A DNA stretch of 37,953 bases from CAYOYH01 sp964408165 (GTDB lineage Bacteria > Patescibacteriota > Saccharimonadia > Saccharimonadales > CAYOYH01): the NCBI GenBank assembly GCA_964408165.1, contig CAYOYH010000002.1:1-37953 (forward strand), written 5' to 3'. Shown here one piece after another: positions 23,586-30,649 of this stretch. Made by a program: the position numbers and the translations under genes. Each line of letters starts with the position of its first letter. The stretch's first letter is position 1. Below the pieces are notes generated by a model. It ran no database searches. It was given only the letters and a program-made list of their open reading frames with translations, and was not told the DNA's origin.

Positions 23586-24157
23586 TGACCACAACAGTTG
23601 CGCCAGCAAAACCTCGCCTAAAAGAAGCATATACCACCAAGCTACGAGCTCAGCTCAGAAGCGATCTTAAGCTCGACAATATTCATCAGGTTCCTGCGAT
23701 AGAAAAGATTATTGTTAACGTTGGACTCGGTAGAGTCAAGGAAGACAAGCGGGCTCTCGAAGTAGCTGAAACTACTCTACTGAAGATAACTGGCCAGAAG
23801 CCGGTTTACACTGTGGCCAGAAAATCGATTGCTAATTTTAAGCTTCGCGAAGGACAGAAGATTGGCGCAAAAGTAACGCTGCGCGGTGCTAAAATGTACG
23901 AATTTTTGGACAGAGTCATAAATGTAGTACTGCCGCGTGTCCGAGATTTTCGTGGTGTTCCACTGAAAGCTTTCGACAAAAGTGGCAACTACAGCATCGG
24001 CTTCGTTGAGCAAACCGTATTTCCTGAACTAGACTATGGCGACAGCGCCACACTACACGGCCTGCAAGTAGTGATTGTGACTTCCACCAATAACAAAGAC
24101 CATGCCTACGCATTGCTGTCAAGCATGGGCATGCCGTTTGAAAAGGAGAGAAAATAA
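23585..24157 (+). CDS. rplE: 50S ribosomal protein L5 (uL5)
   Basis: 190 residues. PRLKEAYTTKLRAQL, IEKIIVNVGLGRVKEDKR, TGQKPVYTVARKSIANFKLREGQKIGAKVTLRG and the DFRGVPLKAFDKSGNYSIGF stretch define L5, which carries 5S rRNA and touches P-site tRNA. AAGGAG Shine-Dalgarno inside the rplX end. Its stop overlaps an ATG (TAATG) of a SASWRT-type short ORF. Confidence 0.97.
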   Translation: MTTTVAPAKPRLKEAYTTKLRAQLRSDLKLDNIHQVPAIEKIIVNVGLGRVKEDKRALEVAETTLLKITGQKPVYTVARKSIANFKLREGQKIGAKVTLRGAKMYEFLDRVINVVLPRVRDFRGVPLKAFDKSGNYSIGFVEQTVFPELDYGDSATLHGLQVVIVTSTNNKDHAYALLSSMGMPFEKERK

Positions 24158-24255
24158 TGCGTTTTGAGATTTTTAGGGAAGAGCAGTCCGCCAGCTGGCG
24201 GACGATGAGAAAAACCGTAGGTTTGTCTCATGTCGACGATAAGGAGAGAAAGTAA
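24157..24255 (+). CDS. Repeat-borne 32-residue linker ORF, SASWRT family, rplE/rpsN junction
   Basis: TAATG at both ends: it starts on the rplE stop and ends on the rpsN start. The core IFREEQSASWRTMRKTVGLSH is the sister of the rplW/rplB copy, and the two elements differ in length by exactly two codons. The palindrome GTCCGCCAGCTGGCGGAC recurs at 24186-24203. Left flank AAGGAGAGAAAATAATG and right flank AAGGAGAGAAAGTAATG match at 16 of 17 bases, duplicating Shine-Dalgarno plus start codon. This is the clearest sign that the element arrived by insertion with target duplication. Confidence 0.55.
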   Translation: MRFEIFREEQSASWRTMRKTVGLSHVDDKERK

Positions 24256-24524
24256 TGGCCAGAAAAGCACTTATCGAAAGAGACAAAAAGCGCCAGAAAA
24301 TGATTTTAAAATACGCGGATAAACGGGCTGAGCTTAAAGCTGTCGGTGATTGGGAGGGGCTAGCCAGGCTGCCCCGCAATTCCAGTCCAACCAGATGGAA
24401 CAACCGTTGCAGTGAAACTGGTCGCTCACGAGGCTACATCAGGAAGTTTGGACTGAGCCGAATTTCTTTCCGTGAGCACGCCGCTAAGGGTGAAATACCT
24501 GGCGTAACGAAAGCGAGCTGGTAG
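24255..24524 (+). CDS. rpsN: 30S ribosomal protein S14 (uS14), long zinc-free form
   Basis: 89 residues. MARKALIERDKKRQKMILKY, NSSPTRWNNRCSETGRSRGYIRKFGLSRISFREHA. The long form lacks the CxxC...CxxC zinc site of the 61-residue form; only one Cys remains (NNRCSETGR, where many long forms have NRC). Shine-Dalgarno AAGGAG comes from the end of the upstream short ORF. Confidence 0.96.
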   Translation: MARKALIERDKKRQKMILKYADKRAELKAVGDWEGLARLPRNSSPTRWNNRCSETGRSRGYIRKFGLSRISFREHAAKGEIPGVTKASW

Positions 24525-24532
24525 GAGATATG

Positions 24533-24928
24533 ATGGTTTCAACAGATCCAATAGCAGATATGATTACCAGAATCCGCAACGCGGTTTTAGTAAATAAAAA
24601 CGAGGTTAACCTGCCGTATTCTTCGATGAAAGAACGACTAGCTAAAGAACTGAAGAGCGCTGGGTTTATTGACGCCGTAAAAACCGACAAAACTACTGAT
24701 TTTAAACGGCTAGTTCTAACTATCAATGCTCCCGGAACCAACGCTCGCATCAACAAAATTGAGCGGGTTTCTAAGCCTGGGCGACGAATGTATGCGAAAT
24801 ACGCCGACATTCCGAAGGTCATGGATGGTCGCGGTGTGATAATAGTTTCCACTTCCCAGGGATTGATGACTGGCGACACAGCTCGAAAAAAGCGTGTTGG
24901 CGGGGAGTTGATATGCAAGGTGTATTAA
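24533..24928 (+). CDS. rpsH: 30S ribosomal protein S8 (uS8)
   Basis: 131 residues from the second of two adjacent ATGs (24530, 24533). GGAG is only 2 bases from the first but 5 from the second. STDPIADMITRIRNAVLVNK, the central ISKPGRRMYA-like VSKPGRRMYAKYADIPKVMDG and GVIIVSTSQGLMTGDTARKKRVGGELICKVY complete S8, which organises the 16S central domain. The stop overlaps the next short ORF (TAATG). Confidence 0.95.
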   Translation: MVSTDPIADMITRIRNAVLVNKNEVNLPYSSMKERLAKELKSAGFIDAVKTDKTTDFKRLVLTINAPGTNARINKIERVSKPGRRMYAKYADIPKVMDGRGVIIVSTSQGLMTGDTARKKRVGGELICKVY

Positions 24929-25047
24929 TGAGTAGAATGTATAAAGTAGAAAGTAGAAAGTATGGGAAGAAGGTAATGGCTACAGTTCTCACCCTTTTTG
25001 CTATTTCCTGTATCCTATTTCCTGCCCCGACCAGAGGTCGCGCATGA
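24928..25047 (+). CDS. Repeat-borne 39-residue linker ORF, hydrophobic family, rpsH/rplF junction
   Basis: TAATG on the rpsH stop, ATGA on the rplF start. MSRMYKVESRKYGKKVMATV, then LTLFAISCILFPAPTRGRA: same length as the rpsS copy, with substitutions but no frame-breaking indel. The core palindrome is eroded (GGTA...TACAGTT), while the terminal hairpin CGACC-AGA-GGTCG (25028-25040) with the rplF Shine-Dalgarno is intact. Confidence 0.55.
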   Translation: MSRMYKVESRKYGKKVMATVLTLFAISCILFPAPTRGRA

Positions 25048-25592
25048 GTCGTATTGGAAATTCACCAATCATAGTACCGGCTGGCGTAACTGTTGATATT
25101 AGTAAAACCGACGTCAAAGTAACCGGCCCTAAAGGCGAGCTAACGACTCCTCTGGCAAATCCAAATGTCAAAATTACCCAAAAAGACGGCGTCATAACGG
25201 TGTCGAGATTCAATGAAGATAAATCTACCAAGGCCTACCATGGTCTAATACGTTCACTCATCAACAATACCGTGATTGGCGTAACCGAAGGGTATAAAAA
25301 AGAGTTGCAAGTTGAAGGCGTGGGCTTCAAAGTAAACTTAAACGGCAATACGCTAACACTAGCTTTGGGGTTTTCGCACGAAGTTAAATTTAGGGCCCCC
25401 GAAGGTATTCAGTTGTCCGTAGAGGGGTTGAACATTACCGTTGAAGGTTTAGACAAGCAATTGGTTGGTCAAAGCGCCGCTCAAATTCGTGAATTTAAAA
25501 AACCAGAGCCGTACAAAGGCAAAGGCATCAGGTACGTCGATGAATATATCATCAGGAAGGCTGGTAAAACAGCAGGGTCAGGAGCAGAATAA
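25044..25592 (+). CDS. rplF: 50S ribosomal protein L6 (uL6)
   Basis: 182 residues. MSRIGNSPIIVPAGVTVDIS, the tandem domain boundary GYKKELQVEGVGFKVNLNGN, LGFSHEV and the C-terminal PEPYKGKGIRYVDEYIIRKAGK. It lies at the sarcin-ricin loop base. TAATG overlap with rplR. Confidence 0.97.
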   Translation: MSRIGNSPIIVPAGVTVDISKTDVKVTGPKGELTTPLANPNVKITQKDGVITVSRFNEDKSTKAYHGLIRSLINNTVIGVTEGYKKELQVEGVGFKVNLNGNTLTLALGFSHEVKFRAPEGIQLSVEGLNITVEGLDKQLVGQSAAQIREFKKPEPYKGKGIRYVDEYIIRKAGKTAGSGAE

Positions 25593-25948
25593 TGAATAGA
25601 TTAGCACACAAACGAACTGGGCTAGCGCTTAGAAAACAGCGCATTTTCAAGCGGGTCAAAGGCTCTGCTACCAAGCCGAGGCTTAGCGTTTTCGTAAGCA
25701 ATAAGCATATCAGCGCCCAGCTTATTGATGACAGCGCTAACAAAACTCTAGCTGCAGTGAGCTGTCAGTCCATTTCCAGCCCGAGAGGCAATATGAGCGA
25801 CAAAGCCAAATGGGTTGGCGCCGAGATTGGTAAAAAGGCTAAAACAGCCAAAATCAAGGAAGTTGTTTTTGATCGGAACGGTAGACTCTACCACGGAAGA
25901 GTAAAAGAATTAGCCAGCGCAGCTCGGCAGGAAGGATTAAGGTTCTAG
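25592..25948 (+). CDS. rplR: 50S ribosomal protein L18 (uL18)
   Basis: 118 residues. RRxRxRKKLKG-like ALRKQRIFKRVKGSATKPRLSVFVSNKHISAQLIDD, and VVFDRNGRLYHGRVKELASAARQEGLRF at the end. Binds 5S rRNA with L5. The rpsE ATG follows 2 bases after the stop. Confidence 0.96.
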   Translation: MNRLAHKRTGLALRKQRIFKRVKGSATKPRLSVFVSNKHISAQLIDDSANKTLAAVSCQSISSPRGNMSDKAKWVGAEIGKKAKTAKIKEVVFDRNGRLYHGRVKELASAARQEGLRF

Positions 25949-25950
25949 TC

Positions 25951-26559
25951 ATGGGCAGAGGTGATCGAAATTATGAACCCCAGAAGAAAGAATTCAATGA
26001 GCAAGTCATTACTATTGACCGAGTGTCTCGGGTGGTCAAAGGCGGAAGACGTTTTAGATTTCGGGCGCTGGTTGTCATAGGGGACGGCAAGAACCGAGTA
26101 GGAGTTGGTGTCTCCAAGGGCTCTGATGTCCAGTCAGCCATATCCAAAGCCGTAGAAGTAGCTAAAAAGAAGATGATTACCATCGCTACCTACAAGACGA
26201 CCATACCCCACACCACTCAGTACAAACACAGTGGTGCCAACATTTTGCTTAAACCCGCTAGTCCGGGTACTGGTATTATTGCCGGTGGCACTGTCCGAGC
26301 AGTTTTAGATGTAACTGGTATCGAAAACATACTTTCGAAGTCTCTGGGTTCGTCAAACAAAGTCAATGTGGCCTACGCTACAGTAGAAGCGCTTGGGGCG
26401 CTTGTTCCTGCCGACCAGTGGGTAACCAACAGAGGGAAGAAAATGCCTTCGCCAACGAAGTCAGACCAGAAATCACCTGCTAAAAAGACCGAAAGCCAGA
26501 AGCCGGCCATCAAGAAGCCAATTGCAAAAAAGACTACCCCGAGACAGGACAGTAAGTAA
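25951..26559 (+). CDS. rpsE: 30S ribosomal protein S5 (uS5) with basic tail
   Basis: 202 residues. VITIDRVSRVVKGGRRFRFRALVVIGDG is the S5 double-stranded RNA-binding start, with PASPGTGIIAGGTVRAVLDVTGIENILSKSLGS following. About 45 extra C-terminal residues are rich in Lys/Ser/Pro (KSPAKKTESQKPAIKKPIAKK). Its stop overlaps rplO directly (TAATG), leaving no room for rpmD (uL30), which normally lies here. Confidence 0.96.
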   Translation: MGRGDRNYEPQKKEFNEQVITIDRVSRVVKGGRRFRFRALVVIGDGKNRVGVGVSKGSDVQSAISKAVEVAKKKMITIATYKTTIPHTTQYKHSGANILLKPASPGTGIIAGGTVRAVLDVTGIENILSKSLGSSNKVNVAYATVEALGALVPADQWVTNRGKKMPSPTKSDQKSPAKKTESQKPAIKKPIAKKTTPRQDSK

Positions 26560-27032
26560 TGAAATATCATGAGCTAAAAACTCCTGCTCCTAAAGACCGC
26601 AAGCGCGTTGGCCGTGGCATCAGCGCTGGTGGAGGTAAAACTGCTGGACGCGGAACCAAGGGGCAAAATGCACGAACTGGCGGTGGAACTCGTCTTGGTT
26701 TTGAGGGTGGTCAGAACCCTCTAATCAAAAGCGTCCCTAAATTACCCGGCTTTACCAGTAGGCGCAGAGCTTCACAGACCATAACATTGCGCGACCTCGA
26801 GAGAATAAAAACCACGGTTGTTGATAACTCGGTACTGCACGACAGTCATGTTGTTGAAAAGATAGGCACACCTGTTAGAGTAGTCAGTAGCGGTAAGCTA
26901 AAATCAAAAAAAACCGTGAGATTACAGGCGGCGTCTAAAAATGCAGTTAAGGCGATAGAGAAAGCCGGTGGATCTTTTAGCAAAGTCGAGACACCGAAAG
27001 ACCGAAGTTCCAAGAAGCTGGGTGTCGAATAA
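26559..27032 (+). CDS. rplO: 50S ribosomal protein L15 (uL15)
   Basis: 157 residues. MKYHELKTPAPKDRKRVGRGISAGGGKTAGRGTKGQNARTGGG is the glycine-rich rRNA-penetrating N terminus, and GFEGGQNPLIKSVPKLPGF follows. Directly coupled to rpsE and 34 bases before secY, as in the classical spc operon. Confidence 0.96.
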   Translation: MKYHELKTPAPKDRKRVGRGISAGGGKTAGRGTKGQNARTGGGTRLGFEGGQNPLIKSVPKLPGFTSRRRASQTITLRDLERIKTTVVDNSVLHDSHVVEKIGTPVRVVSSGKLKSKKTVRLQAASKNAVKAIEKAGGSFSKVETPKDRSSKKLGVE

Positions 27033-27066
27033 TTTTTAAGCTTTCTACCAGGAGGGTACACAAAAA

Positions 27067-28467
27067 GTGAGCTGGGGAATCATCGTAAAAGCATTCAAAA
27101 ATGCCGACATGCGCAAACGATTTTTGTTGGTCGCGGCAATGATACTTGTTTTTCGTGCGCTGTCGTTTATCCCGATTCCTCTAGACGAGCCAGCGCAACT
27201 AAGGCAACTGCTTGATGGACTGCTTGAATCCCAGCAACTACTAGGGTTTCTGGACTTATTATCTGGCGGTGCACTAAGTAATTTTTCAATAGTTTTGATG
27301 GGGCTTGGCCCCTTCATTAACGCCTCGATCATCATGCAGTTGCTGCAAAAAGCGGTACCGAAATTTGAAGAGCTTCAAAAAGAAGGTGAGAGCGGCCGAA
27401 GAAAACTCAACCAATACACGCGGTCGCTCACTCTGCCGCTGGCCGTATTTCAATCGGTAGGTATTTTACTACTAGTACAGCAGCAGGTTGGGGCTGTGAG
27501 CGGCATAGATCTCACAGCTGGTTCGTCAGCGATCCAGTGGCTTCTGATGATAACAGCCTTAACGGGCGGTTCGATGCTCTTGATGTGGCTTGGCGAGCTG
27601 ATGACAGAGCAAGGCATTGGCAACGGTATATCGCTACTAATCTTTGCTGGTATTATCAGTCAGCTTCCGGCAATCATGGTAACTATTTTCAGCTCAATAG
27701 TAATTAGCTTCGGTGGCGCCATTCAGTATTCAGTCTTCGGGTTGTTTACTGTACCGGTGGACCTAACTCTAATAATGATACTGGCGGCATTTTTGCTAGT
27801 GTCGTTAATGTTGGTCTATTTTGTAGTGAAACTAAACGAAGCCCGAAGAATCATAACTGTCAGCTACGCCAAGAGGGTTCGCGGTAACAGAGCTTACGGC
27901 GGTGTCGATAGTGTGTTGCCGGTGAAGCTAATTATTGCCGGTGTTATACCAATCATCTTTGCTCTCGCGTTTTTGTCGGTTCCAAGTTTCCTGGGTCAGA
28001 TAATGATGAACATGGATTCGGCTTTGCTGGCGGGCTGGGGAGCTAATCTTGTTAGCTGGTTCCAGGTCATGGGGGCTCAGGGAACTATCACGGTCGGAAA
28101 CCCCTGGATCTATCCGACAGCTTATTTCCTGCTAGTGATACTATTTACTTACTTCTACACTGGCATAGTTTTTAACGCCAATCAAATTGCCGAAAACCTA
28201 CAGAACCAAGGCGGTTTCATAGCCGGCATACGACCAGGCAAACAAACTGAGGAGTATCTGAAGAAGATTGTCTCCAGGCTGAACCTCGTAGGTTCTATGA
28301 GTCTGGGCTTCCTAGCGGTTACGCCTTTCGTAGCTCAAGCGCTACTGGGCACGGACCAACTGACCGTAGGTGGAACTGGGGTGTTGATTGTGGTGTCGGT
28401 GGCGATTGAATCACTGCGACAAATAGAGTCGCGCGCCCTGATGATTACCTACGACCAAAACCCATAA
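27067..28467 (+). CDS. secY: Protein translocase subunit SecY
   Basis: 466 residues, GTG start with CAGGAGGG Shine-Dalgarno. About ten hydrophobic helices. FRALSFIPIPLDEP, the plug region LLDLLSGGALSNFSIVLMGLGPFINASIIMQLL, MLLMWLGELMTEQGIGNGISLLIFAGI and the loop AKRVRGNRAYGG are typical. It forms the membrane channel of the Sec system, into which ribosomes built from this operon dock. Last gene before a new promoter; adk and map, frequent downstream neighbours, are missing. Confidence 0.97.
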   Translation: MSWGIIVKAFKNADMRKRFLLVAAMILVFRALSFIPIPLDEPAQLRQLLDGLLESQQLLGFLDLLSGGALSNFSIVLMGLGPFINASIIMQLLQKAVPKFEELQKEGESGRRKLNQYTRSLTLPLAVFQSVGILLLVQQQVGAVSGIDLTAGSSAIQWLLMITALTGGSMLLMWLGELMTEQGIGNGISLLIFAGIISQLPAIMVTIFSSIVISFGGAIQYSVFGLFTVPVDLTLIMILAAFLLVSLMLVYFVVKLNEARRIITVSYAKRVRGNRAYGGVDSVLPVKLIIAGVIPIIFALAFLSVPSFLGQIMMNMDSALLAGWGANLVSWFQVMGAQGTITVGNPWIYPTAYFLLVILFTYFYTGIVFNANQIAENLQNQGGFIAGIRPGKQTEEYLKKIVSRLNLVGSMSLGFLAVTPFVAQALLGTDQLTVGGTGVLIVVSVAIESLRQIESRALMITYDQNP

Positions 28468-28513
28468 GACTTCTTCAAGAATAAGCTTACGGTTCGAAAA
28501 ATGCTATTTTTGC

Positions 28514-28581
28514 GGAGAATCAATCAGGTGTCTCGCTCACTGCAACCACTGTTGCACCTCTCTCGCGGTTATCGATTCTCC
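28514..28581. other. Hairpin between secY and infA with alternative pairing
   Basis: GGAGAATC (28514-28521) pairs with GATTCTCC (28574-28581), with an inner stem TGCAAC-cact-GTTGCA (28541-28556). CGATTC (28573-28578) can alternatively pair with GAATCG (28586-28591), followed by TCACTTTTT. The two are mutually exclusive. Plausibly the 3' end signal of the secY transcript. The ACCA directly after the outer stem looks tRNA-like, but no T or D arm can be formed. Confidence 0.45.
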
Positions 28582-28638
28582 ACCAGAATCGTCACTTTTT
28601 GAAATCGAAACCCACTTCGAAAAAAGTCTAAAAAAGTG

Positions 28639-28667
28639 TTTACACATCTGATGGACTACTGTATAAT
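28639..28667 (+). promoter_or_regulatory. Strong sigma-70 type promoter for infA, near-leaderless
   Basis: TTTACA (28639-28644), 17 bp, TATAAT (28662-28667). The -10 ends 14 bases before the infA ATG, so the leader should be about 7-8 nt and cannot hold a Shine-Dalgarno; none is present (CCTTTGTAATT). Confidence 0.85.
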
Positions 28668-28681
28668 TCACCTTTGTAATT

Positions 28682-28900
28682 ATGGCGAGCAAAAAAGAAG
28701 TCATCGAGTTAACTGGTAAAATCGTTGAGACCCTACCTAGTGCTCAATTTAGAGTTAAACTAGAGAACGGCCACGAGATTATTGCCCATGTAGCTGGAAG
28801 AATGCGTAAGCACTACATTCGTATTGTTCCTGGCGATGAAGTTACCGTAGAGCTCACCCCGTACGATTTAACTAAAGGTAGGATTACCTACAGGAACTAG
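28682..28900 (+). CDS. infA: Translation initiation factor IF-1
   Basis: 72 residues, the normal length. KKEVIELTGKIVETLPSAQFRVKLENGHEIIAHVAGRMRKHYIRI and DEVTVELTPYDLTKGRITYRN: a standard OB-fold IF-1 that blocks the A site during initiation. First gene of the infA-rpmJ-rpsM-rpsK-rpsD-rpoA-rplQ-rplM-rpsI unit. It has no Shine-Dalgarno and is predicted to be translated from a near-leaderless mRNA. Confidence 0.96.
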   Translation: MASKKEVIELTGKIVETLPSAQFRVKLENGHEIIAHVAGRMRKHYIRIVPGDEVTVELTPYDLTKGRITYRN

Positions 28901-28905
28901 GAAAG

Positions 28906-29022
28906 ATGAGGGTTCGAGCCAGTGTCAAGAAAATCAGTCCCGATGATCAAATTGTCCGAAGGAAGGGCAGGGTGTACGTGATCAATAAACGAAAACCTAA
29001 ACATAAGCAAAGGCAGGGTTAG
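28906..29022 (+). CDS. rpmJ: 50S ribosomal protein L36 (bL36), zinc-free form
   Basis: 38 residues: MRVRASVKKISPDDQIVRRK, then GRVYVINKRKPKHKQRQG. The zinc ribbon (CxxC, C, H) of the common form is replaced: KMCEKCK becomes KISPDDQ and the third Cys is Asn. Five bases after infA, weak Shine-Dalgarno GGAAAG. The following 92-base gap to rpsM may hold a 24-residue ORF (29048-29122) that ends inside rpsM, but support is slight. Confidence 0.93.
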   Translation: MRVRASVKKISPDDQIVRRKGRVYVINKRKPKHKQRQG

Positions 29023-29114
29023 TCCGACAGGAAGCTCTTTGAAAGAAATGCATAATGAATATCTCAACCAAACTATGATCAGTACAACCGCAGCAAAAAG
29101 CTATGGGCGGGTAA

Positions 29115-29501
29115 ATGGCTAGAGTCGCTGGTGTTACCATTCCTACGAACAAGCGCGCAGTCGTGGCGCTCACTTACATACATGGAATTGGTGTCACCAC
29201 ATCAGAGAAAATACTCAGAAGTACCGGTGTGTCTGGTGAAACTCGAGTCAAAGATTTGACCGAATCCGAGCTAAAGCAGGTTCGTGATTACATTGGTGAA
29301 AACTTGACAATCGAAGGCGAATTACAAAGACGCGTTCGCACCAACATCAAGCGCCTCAAAGACATCAATTCGTACAGAGGCGGACGCCATGCCAGGAACC
29401 TACCATCGAGAGGCCAAAGAACTAAGACCAACGCTCGCAACAGACGGGGCAAGCGCGTAGCCGTCGGCGGCGCTCAACCTAAGTCAGCAGCCAAGACTTA
29501 A
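29115..29501 (+). CDS. rpsM: 30S ribosomal protein S13 (uS13)
   Basis: 128 residues. ARVAGVTIPTNKRAVVALTYIHGIG (helix-two-turn-helix), RRVRTNIKRLKDINSYRGGRHARNLPSRGQRTKTNARNRRGKR, the basic tail reaching tRNA. The Shine-Dalgarno GGGCGGG is poor. Followed after 30 bases by rpsK. Confidence 0.96.
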   Translation: MARVAGVTIPTNKRAVVALTYIHGIGVTTSEKILRSTGVSGETRVKDLTESELKQVRDYIGENLTIEGELQRRVRTNIKRLKDINSYRGGRHARNLPSRGQRTKTNARNRRGKRVAVGGAQPKSAAKT

Positions 29502-29531
29502 AGAGAAAAGTTAAGCAACAAAGGAAGTTAG

Positions 29532-29996
29532 ATGCCCAAAGACGAAACCACCAAATCCCAAGAGACCATGCCCGAAGAGGTGCCTGCTTCTGTCGTCGCT
29601 AAAGCTGAGCCTAAGAAGGCCACTAAATCCAAGGCTAAAAAGCGGTCTGTACCTGTTGGTCAAGTTCACATTCAGGCTACCTTCAACAACACGATAATCT
29701 CAGTTACTGATATCAAAGGCAATGTCATTGCTTTTTCTAGTGCTGGAGCTTGTGGTTTTCGTGGGTCTAAAAAAGGCACGGCGTACGCCGCGCAGGTAGC
29801 TGGCGAAAAAGCCCTCTCTATTGCACAGCAAAACCACGGATTGAAGAAAGTAGATATCTTTGTCAAAGGCACCGGAATGGGACGCGAAGCAGCCATGCGT
29901 GCACTCTATAGCGTCGATGTAGTTGTTGATTCGATAACTGATGTCACAAGCACTCCGCACGGTGGTTGTCGGCCACGAAAGGCAAGGCGAGGTTAA
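29532..29996 (+). CDS. rpsK: 30S ribosomal protein S11 (uS11) with extended N terminus
   Basis: 154 residues, about 25 longer than usual. A Lys/Pro/Ala-rich leader (KAEPKKATKSKAKKRSVPVG) precedes the core HIQATFNNTIISVTDIKGNVIAFSSAGACGFRGSKKGTAYAAQ and ends with VTSTPHGGCRPRKARRG. It forms the 30S platform near the anti-Shine-Dalgarno. AAGGAAG precedes the start; rpsD follows 5 bases after the stop. Confidence 0.96.
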   Translation: MPKDETTKSQETMPEEVPASVVAKAEPKKATKSKAKKRSVPVGQVHIQATFNNTIISVTDIKGNVIAFSSAGACGFRGSKKGTAYAAQVAGEKALSIAQQNHGLKKVDIFVKGTGMGREAAMRALYSVDVVVDSITDVTSTPHGGCRPRKARRG

Positions 29997-30001
29997 CTTC
30001 T

Positions 30002-30628
30002 ATGGCTAGAGATCGTTCACCTATAACCAAACAAAGTCGCCGCGAAGGCTACGCCTTGCACCCCAAAGCTCACAAAATAATGGCGCGACGCACCAACACT
30101 CCCGGCGAACAAGGCACCGATGGTGGCCGTAGGCGCGGTAAACCAAGCCAGTATTCACTGCAACTTCGCGAAAAACAGAAAGTTAAGCGACTGTACGGAC
30201 TTTTAGAAAAACCCTTCAAAAACTTAATGAAAGAGGCTTCCAAGAGAGAAGGTCAGACAGGTGAGAATTTGATAAAACTGCTAGAGAGCCGTCTAGATAA
30301 TGCAGTTTATAGAGGCGGATTTTCGTCTAGTCGCCGTGGCGCTCGACAGCTAGTAAACCATGGACACTTCGAACTAAACGGAAGGCGGGTTGACGTTCCG
30401 TCAATCCAAGTTAGTAACGGCGATGTGATCATCACCAGAACCCGCAGTAAAAATACCGAATATTTCAAAAACATAGAACAATACACTGCCGATGTCGAAC
30501 AGCCACCACTTAGTTGGCTGAAGTCCGACATTAAAAAGATGGAAATTAGGATAACTGGCGAGCCTACGCGTGAAGAGGCAGAGCCGGATATAAATGAACA
30601 ATTAATCGTAGAATACTACTCACGGTAG
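30002..30628 (+). CDS. rpsD: 30S ribosomal protein S4 (uS4), zinc-free form
   Basis: 208 residues. I start at ATG 30002 (MARDRSPITKQSRREG), not at an in-frame ATG inside rpsK, because GAGGT precedes it and the family begins here. The four-Cys N-terminal zinc site of many S4 proteins is absent. RRRGKPSQYSLQLREKQKVKRLYG and the S4 domain ESRLDNAVYRGGFSSSRRGARQLVNHGHFELNGRRVDVPS are standard. It nucleates 30S assembly. Confidence 0.96.
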   Translation: MARDRSPITKQSRREGYALHPKAHKIMARRTNTPGEQGTDGGRRRGKPSQYSLQLREKQKVKRLYGLLEKPFKNLMKEASKREGQTGENLIKLLESRLDNAVYRGGFSSSRRGARQLVNHGHFELNGRRVDVPSIQVSNGDVIITRTRSKNTEYFKNIEQYTADVEQPPLSWLKSDIKKMEIRITGEPTREEAEPDINEQLIVEYYSR

Positions 30629-30649
30629 TAGAAGAGCGAGGAGAACAAT

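Noticed and set aside
28514..28584. tRNA-like outline: 8-bp acceptor-like stem followed by ACCA
   Set aside because: No T-arm (GGTTCGA) or D-arm can be drawn in the correct places and no anticodon stem fits. No other tRNA or rRNA gene was seen in the window.
29048..29122. 24-residue frame between rpmJ and rpsM ending inside rpsM
   Set aside because: It does not start at the rpmJ stop, has no repeat sequence and no paralogue; likely chance, though it mimics the coupling ORFs.
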